Assembly: GCF_000716785.1 (NCBI RefSeq)
Contig: NZ_JNYY01000007.1
Coordinates: forward strand, 62,001 to 126,000
Reading direction: 5' to 3'
Origin: Amycolatopsis vancoresmycina
GTDB taxonomy: Bacteria; Actinomycetota; Actinomycetes; Mycobacteriales; Pseudonocardiaceae
Length of the DNA stretch: 64,000 bases
The notes under the pieces are model-generated. The model did no database searches. It had not been told where the DNA came from and saw only the letters and a program-made list of their open reading frames with translations. Positions 32,482-41,001 of this stretch are shown here, one piece after another (position 1 is the first letter of the stretch; every line of letters starts with the position of its first letter). The position numbers were made by a program, and so were the translations under genes.

Positions 32482-32968
32482 GGACCTGACGCCCTTCGTG
32501 GACAGCCTCCGCCGCGAGTTCGCGGTAGCCGCCGAGGCGGCCGGCGAGGACGCTGTCACCCTGGCCGAGCGGCTGGCCTCCCCACTGGAGTCCGCCATCC
32601 GGCTCACCTTGCTCGACGCCCTTTCGGCCGCGGCCGACGAAATCACTCGCGACCTCGCTCCCGGTTCCGTCGAAGTACGCCTTCGCCGCCGTGAAGCGGA
32701 GTTCGCGGTTTCCGTGCCCACGGCACCTGAACCGGCTCCGGCGGAGGCCCCACCGCCGCCCGAGATCGACGACGGCGCCGTCTCGCGGATCAACCTGCGG
32801 CTCCCCGACCAGCTGAAGCAGCGGGTCGAGGAGGCCGCGAGCCGCGACCGGCTCTCCACCAACGCCTGGCTCGTCCGGGCCGCGAGCAACGCACTCGGCG
32901 CCGACGCGAGCCGGCCCACGCACCGCCGGTCCGGCTACGGCGAGCAGTACACCGGCTGGGTTCACTGA
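32480..32968 (+). CDS. Ribbon-helix-helix (HicB/Arc-like) DNA-binding protein
   Basis: A 162-residue protein. Residues 1-75 are an alpha-helical domain followed by a Pro/Ala-rich linker, and residues about 95-140 form an Arc/HicB-type ribbon-helix-helix, INLRLPDQLKQRVEEAASRDRLSTNAWLVRAASNAL. It is annotated in related genomes as a HicB-like antitoxin, but no HicA toxin gene is near. It heads an operon with a DUF4097 protein and a DrrAB-like ABC exporter. ATG 32480 is set by the leaderless promoter, and the operator array over that promoter points to autoregulation. Confidence 0.88.
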   Translation: MDLTPFVDSLRREFAVAAEAAGEDAVTLAERLASPLESAIRLTLLDALSAAADEITRDLAPGSVEVRLRRREAEFAVSVPTAPEPAPAEAPPPPEIDDGAVSRINLRLPDQLKQRVEEAASRDRLSTNAWLVRAASNALGADASRPTHRRSGYGEQYTGWVH

Positions 32969-33023
32969 CCCGCCCGTCCTGACCAGCCAAAACACTCTCA
33001 AAGCACCCCAGGAGGGCGCAGCC

Positions 33024-33866
33024 ATGCCATTTTTCGCCACCCCCGAGCCGATCACGGCCACGCTCGACGTCAGCGTGGCCGACGTCCGGATCGTCGCCGG
33101 TGACCGCACCGACACCACCGTCGAGGTCAGCCCGGCCGACCCGGGCGACAACGAGGACGTCAAGGCCGCCGCCAAGACCCGCGTCGAGTTCGCCGACGGC
33201 GAGCTGCTGGTCAAGGGCCCGAAGTACACCACCAAGCTGTGGGGCAAGGGCGGCGCTCTGCACGTCACGGTCGAATTGCCGGCCGGCTCTCGCGTCAAGG
33301 CGACGTCCGCGATGGGCGACTTCCACGTCACCGGCCGCCTCGGCGACAGCCGGCTCAAGACCTCGGTCGGCAACATCCACCTCGACGAGACCTCGCGGAT
33401 CGAGGCGAACACCGCGACCGGTGACGTCTTCGTCGACCGGGCCACCGGCCACGCCGAGATCGGCACCGGCTCCGGCGAGCTGCGGATCCGCGAGATCGAC
33501 GGCACGGCCGTCCTGAAGAACTCCAACGGCGAGACCCGCGTCGGCGAAGTGACCGGCGACCTGCGGGTGAGCGTCGCCAACGGCGACATCCTCGTCGACC
33601 TCGCCCACGCCGGCGTGCACGCCAAGACGGCGTCCGGCGACATCCGGCTCGGCGAGGTCGTGCGCGACCGGGTCGTGCTCGAGACCGCCGTCGGCGAGAT
33701 CGAGATCGGCATCCGCGAGGGCAGTGCCGCGTGGCTCGAGCTGAACTCGCTGGTCGGTTCCGTGCACAACACGCTCACGCCGTCCGAGGGGCCGGGCGGC
33801 AGCACCGAGACCGTCGAGGTCAAGGCCCACAGCTACACCGGCGACATCGTCGTCCGGCGTGCCTGA
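33024..33866 (+). CDS. DUF4097-family beta-strand repeat protein
   Basis: A 280-residue protein of the DUF4097 family, a right-handed beta-helix-like repeat protein rich in short GDI/GDV-type turns, for example SAMGDFHVTGRLGDSRLKTS and ASGDIRLGEV repeated at about 20-residue spacing. It has no signal peptide and no membrane segment and is therefore likely cytoplasmic. The function is unknown; in actinobacteria such genes often precede ABC exporters, as here. AGGAGG at 33010-33015 is a strong ribosome site for the ATG. Confidence 0.9.
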   Translation: MPFFATPEPITATLDVSVADVRIVAGDRTDTTVEVSPADPGDNEDVKAAAKTRVEFADGELLVKGPKYTTKLWGKGGALHVTVELPAGSRVKATSAMGDFHVTGRLGDSRLKTSVGNIHLDETSRIEANTATGDVFVDRATGHAEIGTGSGELRIREIDGTAVLKNSNGETRVGEVTGDLRVSVANGDILVDLAHAGVHAKTASGDIRLGEVVRDRVVLETAVGEIEIGIREGSAAWLELNSLVGSVHNTLTPSEGPGGSTETVEVKAHSYTGDIVVRRA

Positions 33867-33892
33867 AGACACATACAGAACAGGGGAAATCG

Positions 33893-34849
33893 ATGCCAGA
33901 CGCCATCGTGGCCGAGGGATTGGTCAAGAAGTACGGGAAGGTCACCGCGCTCGACGGGATGACCTTGACGGTGCCGGAAGGCACGGTGCTGGGGGTGCTC
34001 GGGCCGAACGGCGCCGGCAAGACCACCACCGTCCAGATCCTCACGACGCTGCAGAAGCCGGACGCGGGCCGGGCGACGGTCGCCGGGTTCGACGTCGTGA
34101 AGGACGCCCACGTCCTGCGCTCGCACATCGGCGCTTCGGGGCAGTACGCCGCCGTCGACCAGGAGCTGACCGGGGCCGAGAACCTCGAGATGGTCGGCAG
34201 GCTGTACCACCTGGGGACCAAGCGGGCCAAAGCCCGCGGCCGGGAGCTGCTCGCCCGGTTCAGCCTGGCCGACGCCGCCGACCGCCCGGTGAAGGGCTAC
34301 TCCGGCGGCATGCGGCGCCGCCTCGACCTGGCCGGCGCGCTCGTGGCCAACCCGCCGGTGCTGTTCCTCGACGAGCCGACCACCGGGCTCGACCCGCGGG
34401 CCCGCACCGAGCTGTGGGACGTCATCACCGAGCTGGTCGCGGGCGGCACGACCCTGCTGCTCACCACGCAGTACCTGGAAGAGGCCGACCGGCTGGCCGA
34501 CAGCATCGCCGTCGTCGACCACGGGCGCGTGATCGCCCGCGGCACCGCCGACGAACTCAAGGACCTCGTCGGCGGCGAGCGGATCGAGCTGACCGTCGGC
34601 ACGCACGACGACGTCGTCGTCGCGCAGCGGGCGCTGTCCCGGCTGGCCAGCGGCGAGCCGCAGGCCGAGGGCTTCCGGCTCACCGTGCCCGTGACCCACG
34701 GCGCGAAAGCGCTTACCGAAGCGCTGGCGCTGCTCTCCGCCGACGGCGTCGACGTCCGCGACGTCGGTGTCCGCCGTCCCACCCTCGACGACGTCTTCCT
34801 CACCCTCACCGGCCACGAGACGGCCGAACCCGCGAAGGAGGCCGTGTGA
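33893..34849 (+). CDS. ABC transporter ATP-binding protein (DrrA-like)
   Basis: A 318-residue ABC ATPase of the daunorubicin-resistance DrrA group. Walker A is GPNGAGKTT at 37-45, the signature is YSGGMRRRL, Walker B is VLFLDEP, and the D-loop is GLDPRA. The extended C-terminal part after about residue 225 is the DrrA C-terminal domain. It pairs with the permease encoded next, whose ATG overlaps this stop codon, so both subunits are coupled translationally. An exporter of a hydrophobic compound is likely; the substrate is unknown. Confidence 0.95.
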   Translation: MPDAIVAEGLVKKYGKVTALDGMTLTVPEGTVLGVLGPNGAGKTTTVQILTTLQKPDAGRATVAGFDVVKDAHVLRSHIGASGQYAAVDQELTGAENLEMVGRLYHLGTKRAKARGRELLARFSLADAADRPVKGYSGGMRRRLDLAGALVANPPVLFLDEPTTGLDPRARTELWDVITELVAGGTTLLLTTQYLEEADRLADSIAVVDHGRVIARGTADELKDLVGGERIELTVGTHDDVVVAQRALSRLASGEPQAEGFRLTVPVTHGAKALTEALALLSADGVDVRDVGVRRPTLDDVFLTLTGHETAEPAKEAV

Positions 34850-35652
34850 TGAACGCGGTGCAGATGGCCGTCACCGACGGCGTGACCGTCGCCAAGCGCA
34901 ACTCGATCAAGATCTTCCGGTCACTGGACCTGCTCGGGTCCCTCGTGTTCACGCCGGTGATGTTCGTGCTGCTGTTCGGGTACGTGTTCGGCAGCGTGAT
35001 CGACGTCCCCGGCCTGTCCTACCGCGAGTTCATGCTGCCGGGGATCTTCACGCTGGCGGTGGCGATGGGCGGCATCGTCACCGGCTACGGGCTGACCGAC
35101 GACCTGCAGAAGGGCATCATCGACCGGTTCCGCTCGCTGCCCATGTCGCCGGCCGCGGTGCTGATCGGCCGGACCACCGCCGACCTCATCCTCAGCACGG
35201 CGAGCCTGCTCATCATGGGCCTGGTCGGCCTGCTGGTCGGCTGGCGCATCCACACCGGCGTGCCGGAGGCGCTGGGCGGGATCGTCCTGCTGCTGGCGTT
35301 CTCCTACGCGCTGTCGTGGGTGATGGGCGCGCTCGGCCTGGCCGTGCGCAAGCCCGAGGTGTTCAACAACGTGTCGATGGTGGTCGTCTTCCCGCTGACG
35401 TTCCTGGCCAACACGTTCGTCGACAGCGGCCGGCTGCCCGGCCCGCTGCGGGCGATCGCGGACTGGAACCCGGTCTCGGCGGTCACGCAGGCGGCGCGGG
35501 AGCTGTTCGGCAACACGAGCGCGGCCATGCCGCCGCGCGACGTCTGGCCGATGCAGCACGCGCTCCTGGCCTCGGTGCTGTGGATCGCGCTGCTGCTGGT
35601 GGTCTTCGTGCCGCTTTCGGTGCGCTGCTACAAGAAGGCGACCAGCCACTGA
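34849..35652 (+). CDS. ABC-2 type transporter permease (DrrB-like)
   Basis: A 267-residue integral membrane permease with six predicted helices, including the first long one after KRNSIKIFRSLDLLG and the conserved ABC-2 segment GIIDRFRSLPMSPAAVLIGRT between helices. Its ATG overlaps the TGA of the ATPase gene by one base (TGATG at 34847-34851). Together they form a DrrAB-like efflux system, with the DUF4097 and RHH genes upstream in the same operon. A perfect inverted repeat terminates the unit. Confidence 0.93.
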   Translation: MNAVQMAVTDGVTVAKRNSIKIFRSLDLLGSLVFTPVMFVLLFGYVFGSVIDVPGLSYREFMLPGIFTLAVAMGGIVTGYGLTDDLQKGIIDRFRSLPMSPAAVLIGRTTADLILSTASLLIMGLVGLLVGWRIHTGVPEALGGIVLLLAFSYALSWVMGALGLAVRKPEVFNNVSMVVVFPLTFLANTFVDSGRLPGPLRAIADWNPVSAVTQAARELFGNTSAAMPPRDVWPMQHALLASVLWIALLLVVFVPLSVRCYKKATSH

Positions 35653-35655
35653 AAG

Positions 35656-35701
35656 CTCGTGAGTGGTTAGGGCAGTTAGAACTGCCCTAACCACTCACGA
35701 G
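35656..35701. terminator. Perfect 22-bp inverted repeat, bidirectional terminator
   Basis: Arms at 35656-35677 and 35680-35701 are exactly complementary, separated by AG. The core reads GAGTGGTTAGGGCAG. It sits between the convergent ABC permease and map genes, 2 bp after the map stop. It is unusually long and perfect for a terminator; a partial copy of its arm (GAGTGGTTAG) recurs near 38433. Confidence 0.75.
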
Positions 35702-35703
35702 GG

Positions 35704-36561
35704 TCAGGGCAGGGTGAGGATCTCGCTGCCGTCGGCCGTCACCACGAGGGTGTGCTCGAACTGGGCCGTCCACTTCTTGTCCTTCGTGGTGACGGTCCAG
35801 TCGTCGGCCCAGATGTCGTAGTCGATGGTGCCCAGGGTGATCATCGGCTCGATCGTGAAGGTCATGCCCTCCTCGATGATCGTGTCGACGGAGGGCTCTT
35901 CGTAGTGCAGGATCGTCGGCGGCGTGTGGAACGCCGGGCCGACGCCGTGGCCGGTGAAGTCGCGGACCACGCCGTAGCCGAAGCGCTTGGCGTAGGACTC
36001 GATGACCCGGCCGATCACGTTGAGCTGCCGGCCCGGCCGGACCGCCTTGATCGCCCGCATCGTCGCCTCGCGGGTGCGCTCCACCAGCAGGCGGGCCTCC
36101 TCGGAGACGTCGCCGGCCAGGAACGTCGCGTTCGTGTCGCCGTGGACGCCGCCGATGTAGGCGGTGACGTCGATGTTGCAGATGTCGCCGTCCTCGATCA
36201 CCGTCGAGTCCGGGATGCCGTGGCAGATCACCTCGTTGAGGGACGTGCAGCACGACTTGGGGAAGCGGCGATAGCCCAGCGTCGAGGGGTAGGCGTGGTT
36301 GTCGAGCAGGAACTCGTGCACGACCTGGTCGATGTCGTCGGTGGTGGCGCCCGGCTTGACCGCCTTGCCGCCCTCCTCCAGCGCCTGGGCCGCGATGCGG
36401 CTCGCCACCCGCATCGCCTCGATCACTTCGGGCGTGCGCACGCCGTTGCCGGTGTCCCGCTTCGGCGCCGGCTTGTCCACGTACTCGGGACGGGCGATGG
36501 AACTGGGGACGTCACGGCGCGGCGTCTGGACGCCGGGAACGAGCGGGGCACGAACGGACAT
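35704..36561 (-). CDS. map: Methionine aminopeptidase, type I
   Basis: A 285-residue cytoplasmic metalloprotease that removes the initiator methionine from new proteins. The pita-bread fold ligands are visible: the two Asp of DICNIDVTAYIGGVHGDTNATF (split here by the family loop), His in GHGVGPAFHTPP and Glu in FTIEPM, plus a final Glu near the C-terminus. The N-terminal 40 residues are an actinobacterial extension with a PxxP-like segment, as in mycobacterial MapB. A TAAGGT box lies 6 nt before the ATG. Confidence 0.96.
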   Translation of the reverse strand: MSVRAPLVPGVQTPRRDVPSSIARPEYVDKPAPKRDTGNGVRTPEVIEAMRVASRIAAQALEEGGKAVKPGATTDDIDQVVHEFLLDNHAYPSTLGYRRFPKSCCTSLNEVICHGIPDSTVIEDGDICNIDVTAYIGGVHGDTNATFLAGDVSEEARLLVERTREATMRAIKAVRPGRQLNVIGRVIESYAKRFGYGVVRDFTGHGVGPAFHTPPTILHYEEPSVDTIIEEGMTFTIEPMITLGTIDYDIWADDWTVTTKDKKWTAQFEHTLVVTADGSEILTLP

Positions 36562-36567
36562 GCCTCC

Positions 36568-36573
36568 ACCTTA
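36568..36573 (-). promoter_or_regulatory. Possible -10 hexamer TAAGGT for map (minus strand)
   Basis: TAAGGT ends 6 nt before the ATG of map. The intervening GGAGGC could instead be a ribosome site, so this is uncertain. Confidence 0.35.
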
Positions 36574-36584
36574 CGACGGTCCGC

Positions 36585-38378
36585 TCAGCCGATCCCCGCC
36601 AGGAACCGGTGCGCGGCCTGTACCGCCGGTTTGGAGGACCCGGCGTCGGTGAGGAGCACGGCGAACGCCAGGTCGCCGCGGTAGCCGACGAACCAGCCGT
36701 GCGAGTGCGAGCCGTCACCGAACTGGGCGGTGCCGGTCTTGCCGGCGACGTCCGGGATGTCCCGCAGCCCGGTCGCGGTGCCCGCCGTGACGACCTCGCG
36801 CATCATCCCGCGCAGCGCGTCGAGCACCTCCCCCGGCGGCGCGTCGCCGGTGTTCTTCGTGCTCGCCGGCAGCCCCTTGACGATCGACGGCGTCGGCACC
36901 TTCCCGGCCTGCACGGTCGCCGCGACCAGCGCCATGCCGAACGGGCTGACCACCACCCGGCCCTGGCCGAAGCCGTTCTCCGCGCGCTGGACCGCCGAAT
37001 CGCTGGCCGGGACGTCGCCGGTGACCGTGGTCAGGCCCGGGACCACGAAGTCGGCGCCGATGCCGAACGAGCGGGCGGCGTCGGTCAGTGCCGCCGCCGG
37101 GAGGCCGGCGGCGAGCCGGGCGAAGGTCGTGTTGCAGGACCGCGCGAACGCCGTCTTGAGGGGCACCCGGCCCAGGTCGAAGCGGCCTTCGTTCGGCACG
37201 ACGCGGTTCTCGACCGTCGTGGTCCCCGGGCAGTCGACCGGGCTGCCGGCGTCGACGTCGCCGGTGGCCAGCGCGGCCGCCGCCGTGACGATCTTGAACG
37301 TCGACCCCGGCGGGTAGCGCCCGGACAGGGCCAGCGAGCCTTCTTCGTCGGCGGCGTCGTTCTGCGCCACGGCGAGGATGTCCCCGCTCGACGGCTGGAT
37401 CGCCACCAGCGCGGCGGAGTACGGCTCGGTTTCCAGGGCCTTCTCGGCGGCGGCCTGGACCCTCGCGCTGAGCGTGCTCGTGACGGCGGGCGAGACCTTC
37501 GGCGGCTCGGCCTTGAGCTCGGAGACCTCGCCCCCGGTGACGTCACGGGTGACGATCCGCCAGCCCGCCGCACCGGCCAGCTGCTGCTCGACCAGCGCCC
37601 GGATGCCCGGCAGCACCTGCTGCCCGGACCCGCGGGCCACCGGCAGCAGCCGCTCCTGGCTGGCGAACCGGACACCGGGCAGGTCGTAGATCACCGGCTT
37701 GACGCGCTGGTAGTCCCCGGCGCGCAGGGTGATCACCGGGTAGGCGTCGCCGGGCTTGGTCTTGCTCATCCCGTCCAGCACCGACCGGCCGGTCACCGAC
37801 GGCTCGTACCGGTGTAGCGCCTTGGCGAGCGAGCCGGCGACGGCGGTCGCGTTGCCGGTCTTCTGCGGGTCGACGACCACGCCGATCACGGTCTGCGGGC
37901 GCATCAGCGGCACGCCGTCGCGGTCGAGCACCGGCGCGGTCTCCGGCAGCTGCGGCAGCAGGCCCAGGGTCTGGCCGACGGCCAGCTGCGGGTGCACGAC
38001 CGTCGGCTGCCAGTGCACCTGCCAGCCGCCCTCGGCCGCCCGCAGCTGGGCGTCGGCGCGGTAGGACCAGGTGCGGCCGTGCGGCAGGTGCCAGGTGAGC
38101 CGGTAGCCGGCGGTCACGACGTCGCCGTCCGGCTGCTTCACCTCTTCGTCGTCGACGTCGAGCGATTCCGGGTCGAGCACGCCGCGGACCTGGCTCAGGA
38201 CGGTCTTCGCGGCGTCGGGCGAGTCGGTGTTCGCCGCGGCGGCGGCGACGTCCCCGGACGCGACGGCGTCCAGGAAGGCGGAGAGGGCGTCCCCGGGACC
38301 GTCGCCCGAGCACCCGGCCGTGGCCGCGGCGGCGAGCAGCACCACCGCGAGCGCACTGCGGCGCCGACGTGCACTCAT
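36585..38378 (-). CDS. Penicillin-binding lipoprotein (class B transpeptidase, PbpA/MecA-N type)
   Basis: A 597-residue lipoprotein penicillin-binding protein that cross-links peptidoglycan outside the membrane. The lipobox TAGC places the lipidated residue at Cys23. Residues about 28-140 are an NTF2-like MecA N-terminal domain, followed by a dimerisation region. The transpeptidase domain has Ser359-x-x-Lys362 (STFK), the SCN motif at 414-416 and the KTG triad at 547. The same gene type lies between mapB and the GNAT gene in mycobacteria (Rv2864c), so synteny supports it. ATG 38378 is the start that places the lipobox correctly. Confidence 0.93.
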   Translation of the reverse strand: MSARRRRSALAVVLLAAAATAGCSGDGPGDALSAFLDAVASGDVAAAAANTDSPDAAKTVLSQVRGVLDPESLDVDDEEVKQPDGDVVTAGYRLTWHLPHGRTWSYRADAQLRAAEGGWQVHWQPTVVHPQLAVGQTLGLLPQLPETAPVLDRDGVPLMRPQTVIGVVVDPQKTGNATAVAGSLAKALHRYEPSVTGRSVLDGMSKTKPGDAYPVITLRAGDYQRVKPVIYDLPGVRFASQERLLPVARGSGQQVLPGIRALVEQQLAGAAGWRIVTRDVTGGEVSELKAEPPKVSPAVTSTLSARVQAAAEKALETEPYSAALVAIQPSSGDILAVAQNDAADEEGSLALSGRYPPGSTFKIVTAAAALATGDVDAGSPVDCPGTTTVENRVVPNEGRFDLGRVPLKTAFARSCNTTFARLAAGLPAAALTDAARSFGIGADFVVPGLTTVTGDVPASDSAVQRAENGFGQGRVVVSPFGMALVAATVQAGKVPTPSIVKGLPASTKNTGDAPPGEVLDALRGMMREVVTAGTATGLRDIPDVAGKTGTAQFGDGSHSHGWFVGYRGDLAFAVLLTDAGSSKPAVQAAHRFLAGIG

Positions 38379-38439
38379 GGCCGGATGATGCCTGGTCAGA
38401 GCGGTGCGGCGGCTGCGAAACTCCGCCACGGAAGAGTGG

Positions 38440-39294
38440 TTAGAACAGCACCGTCGCGTACTGGCCGACCTGCTTGAAGCCGATCTTGCGGTACGCCGCG
38501 AGGGCCGGGGTGTTGAAGGCGTTGACGTAGAGGCTGGCGGTGCGGCCCAGGCCGCGGACGAGCCGGTTGACCACCGCGGCGGTGCCGGCGGTGCCGAGCC
38601 CGTCGCCCCGGCGGTCCGGGTGCACCCAGACGCCCTGGATCTGCCCGACGGTCGCCGACATGGCCCCGATCTCGGCCTTGAAGACGACTTCGCCGTTCTC
38701 GAAGCGGGCGAACGCGCGCCCGGCGCCGATGAGCTCGGTGACGCGGGCGCGGTAGCTGGCCCCGCCGTCGCCGCTGCGCGGATCGACGCCGACCTCCTCG
38801 ATGAACATCGCGACGGCCGCGGGCAGGTACCGCTCGAGTTCGTCCGGCCGGACGGGCCGGACCAGCGGGTCGGCGGCCACGAGCGGGGTGCTGTCCAGCG
38901 CCATCAGCGGCTGGTCGTCGCGGACTTCGCGGGCCGGGCCCCACTCGTCTTCGAGTTCGTCCCACAGGCCGAGGACCTGCTCGGCCGGGCCGACGAGCGA
39001 GGAGCAGGTGCGCTGCCGCCGGAGCGCGCGGTCGGCGAAGGAGCGCAGGGCGGGGGCGTTGCCTTTCAGCGGGATCAGGTTGGGCCCGGAAAAGCACAGG
39101 CCTTGGAGCCGTCCGGCGCGCACCGGACGGCTGTCGGCGGCCCAGAGCTCACCACCGAGCCGCCACGGGTCGAGACCGGCCGCCTCGACCCGGGCGCTGA
39201 CCATGCAGCTGCCCACGGGATCCGCGGCCAGCGCGGCACGGACCGCCGGATAGTCCCGATCATCGAGCAGCCGCGCACCTGCAAGCCGCAACAC
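38440..39294 (-). CDS. DUF4081-GNAT family N-acetyltransferase
   Basis: A 284-residue protein with an N-terminal DUF4081 domain (about 1-130) and a C-terminal GNAT domain. The latter carries the acetyl-CoA loop QIQGVWVHPDRRGDGLGTAGTAAV and the tail NTPALAAYRKIGFKQVG. It corresponds in position and architecture to mycobacterial Rv2867c, encoded next to ispG, rip1 and dxr; the substrate is unknown. The GTG at 39294 is the first in-frame start. The following 171 bp up to the VOC gene contain nothing I can identify. Confidence 0.88.
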   Translation of the reverse strand: MLRLAGARLLDDRDYPAVRAALAADPVGSCMVSARVEAAGLDPWRLGGELWAADSRPVRAGRLQGLCFSGPNLIPLKGNAPALRSFADRALRRQRTCSSLVGPAEQVLGLWDELEDEWGPAREVRDDQPLMALDSTPLVAADPLVRPVRPDELERYLPAAVAMFIEEVGVDPRSGDGGASYRARVTELIGAGRAFARFENGEVVFKAEIGAMSATVGQIQGVWVHPDRRGDGLGTAGTAAVVNRLVRGLGRTASLYVNAFNTPALAAYRKIGFKQVGQYATVLF

Positions 39295-39465
39295 GGGCTC
39301 CAGGGTGCCAGATCCGGGCGGTAAACGGAACGCGAGGCTGTCGACACGGTGAGATGAAGCGCCCAGGTCGGGGTGGGGGCCGGTGCCGGCAGGCCGGGCC
39401 CGTCCCGAGGACGCGTCCGGGCCCGTCCCGGACGCGTCACTCGCGGCGCTCCGGGACCGGGCGTG

Positions 39466-39858
39466 TCAGGCCGCGCCGCGGTAGGTGCCGATCGTCCACG
39501 CGTTGCCCTCCGGGTCGCGGAGGCTGAACGTGTGGGAGCCGTACTCCGTGTCCGTCAGCGCGGCCGTGATCTCCGCGCCCGCCGCCTGCACGCGCTCGTG
39601 CACCTCGTCCACGCGATCGGACACGACGTACACCGCCGCGGTGCCCGGCTTCATCGTGTCGTGGACGCCGTCCGGCGGGCGGACGCTGCCCAGCATCACC
39701 GCGCCGCCCTCCGGCCAGCGCAGCTCCGCGTGGGCCACCAGGTCGCCTTCGGGCACCACCAAGGCTTCGGTGAAGCCGAGGACGTCGACGAGGAAGCGGA
39801 TCGCCGCCGGGGCGTCGTCGTAACGCAGGGCGGGCCACACGTTCGGTTCGGGTGTCAT
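39466..39858 (-). CDS. VOC (glyoxalase/bleomycin-resistance-like) family protein
   Basis: A 130-residue single VOC module. The characteristic parts are the N-terminal WPALRYDDAPAAIRFLVDVLGFTEAL, the central AELRWPEGGAVMLGS and the C-terminal FSLRDPEGNAWTIGTY. Such proteins bind metal or small hydrophobic molecules and include isomerases and resistance proteins. No substrate is predictable. The ATG is 4 nt downstream of the stop of an AraC gene on the same strand, so both are likely cotranscribed. Confidence 0.92.
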   Translation of the reverse strand: MTPEPNVWPALRYDDAPAAIRFLVDVLGFTEALVVPEGDLVAHAELRWPEGGAVMLGSVRPPDGVHDTMKPGTAAVYVVSDRVDEVHERVQAAGAEITAALTDTEYGSHTFSLRDPEGNAWTIGTYRGAA

Positions 39859-39862
39859 GCCG

Positions 39863-40660
39863 TCAGCTTCGCGCCACCTCCGCCTCCTGGTCTTGGAGGA
39901 ACGGGAGCTCCTCGGCGATCCACGTGCCCGGCGTGCAGCCCGCCAGCGCCCGCCACTCGTTCGTCAGGTGCGCCTGGTCGTAGAAGCCGCACTCCACCGC
40001 CAGCGACGCCAGGTCCGCGTGGCCCCGGCGCAGCTGCCGCGTGGCCCGCTCGAACCGCAGCACCCGCGCCACCTGCTTCGGCGGCAGCCCGAGTTCCGTG
40101 CGGAACCGCTCGCCCAGGTGGCGACGGCTCCAGCCGACCTCGGCCGCGAGGTCCGCGACACGCACCTGGCCGTCGGCACCGCGCAGCCGGCGCCACGCCT
40201 CCCCCACCTCGGCCGGCGTGGCCACCGGGTCGGCCGCCCGGGCGGCCAGGACGTCGTCGAGCAGCGCGAACCGTTCGCGCCACGTCGGCAGCGAGCGCAG
40301 CCGGTCCGGCAGCGACCCCAGCCCGAAGTCGGCCAGGTCGCCGACCTCGCCGCTCAGCTCCGCCGCCGTGACGCCGAACAGCGTGCGCATGCCCAGCGGG
40401 TCGAGCTCCAGCTGCAGCCCCTCCTGCACGCGGTCCTGCCGGATCAGCACCGCGCGCGTGTGCAGGCCGCCGACCAGCCCCTGCAGGCTCCGCCCGGCCA
40501 TCCGCACCGGCCCGGCGAGGCTGATGACGAGCGTCACGTGCCGGGACGGCAGACCGCGGTGGACGGCCAGCGTGACGTCGTCCTGCGCGTACCCGACATA
40601 GCGCGTGACCAGGGGCCGCACCACTGGGTGCGGCTCGTGAATGGCCCAGGTCACGCTCAC
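39863..40660 (-). CDS. AraC-family transcriptional regulator
   Basis: A regulator of about 265 residues. The N-terminal two-thirds form a ligand or partner domain of the AraC-type (DUF6597-like) kind. The C-terminal pair of helix-turn-helix motifs (about residues 165-260) includes VRVADLAAEVGWSRRHLGERFRTELGLPPKQVARVLRFERA and LASLAVECGFYDQAHLTNEWRALAGCTPGTW. The start is uncertain: GTG codons at 40660 and 40654 are both possible, and none has a clear ribosome site. It is followed closely by a VOC gene that it may regulate. Confidence 0.88.
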   Translation of the reverse strand: MSVTWAIHEPHPVVRPLVTRYVGYAQDDVTLAVHRGLPSRHVTLVISLAGPVRMAGRSLQGLVGGLHTRAVLIRQDRVQEGLQLELDPLGMRTLFGVTAAELSGEVGDLADFGLGSLPDRLRSLPTWRERFALLDDVLAARAADPVATPAEVGEAWRRLRGADGQVRVADLAAEVGWSRRHLGERFRTELGLPPKQVARVLRFERATRQLRRGHADLASLAVECGFYDQAHLTNEWRALAGCTPGTWIAEELPFLQDQEAEVARS

Positions 40661-40746
40661 GAAGATCAGGGTAGAGGGCACCACCGACAATTCCGGATCT
40701 GCTAACACGGAAGGTGCGCGTCCCCACCGCGGAAGGAACCACCCGA

Positions 40747-41001
40747 ATGACGATCCAGGAGCAGGCGCAGCAGCTGGAGCTGCTCGCCGACCAGGTGCCG
40801 ACCGGCATTGCGCTCGCCACGAAGAGCGACCTCGAAGACCTGCAGGCCCAGGTGCTCGGCCTGCTCGGGGAGACGTCCACCGCGACCGCGATCCAGGGCG
40901 CGATCCAGCTCGCTTCGCAGCAGATCGACGAGGTCGCGGCCGCCCTCGAGAACGTCCGCCTGCAGATCCGCGACGCCGCCCAGCACCACCTACAGGGCTG
41001 A
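40747..41001 (+). CDS. Small hypothetical protein, alpha-helical
   Basis: An 84-residue protein without a recognised domain. It is rich in Ala, Gln and Leu with heptad-like spacing (QEQAQQLELLADQV, then QIDEVAAALENVRLQI), so one or two coiled coils are likely. There is no signal or membrane segment. GGAAGGAA at 40731-40738 is a ribosome site for the ATG; the in-frame start at 40714 lies upstream of it. The last 12 bp overlap the convergent methyltransferase gene. Confidence 0.6.
   Translation: MTIQEQAQQLELLADQVPTGIALATKSDLEDLQAQVLGLLGETSTATAIQGAIQLASQQIDEVAAALENVRLQIRDAAQHHLQG

Noticed and set aside
32480..32968. A HicAB toxin-antitoxin system
   Set aside because: Only a HicB/RHH-like protein is present; the neighbours are a DUF4097 protein and an ABC exporter, with no HicA-like toxin.
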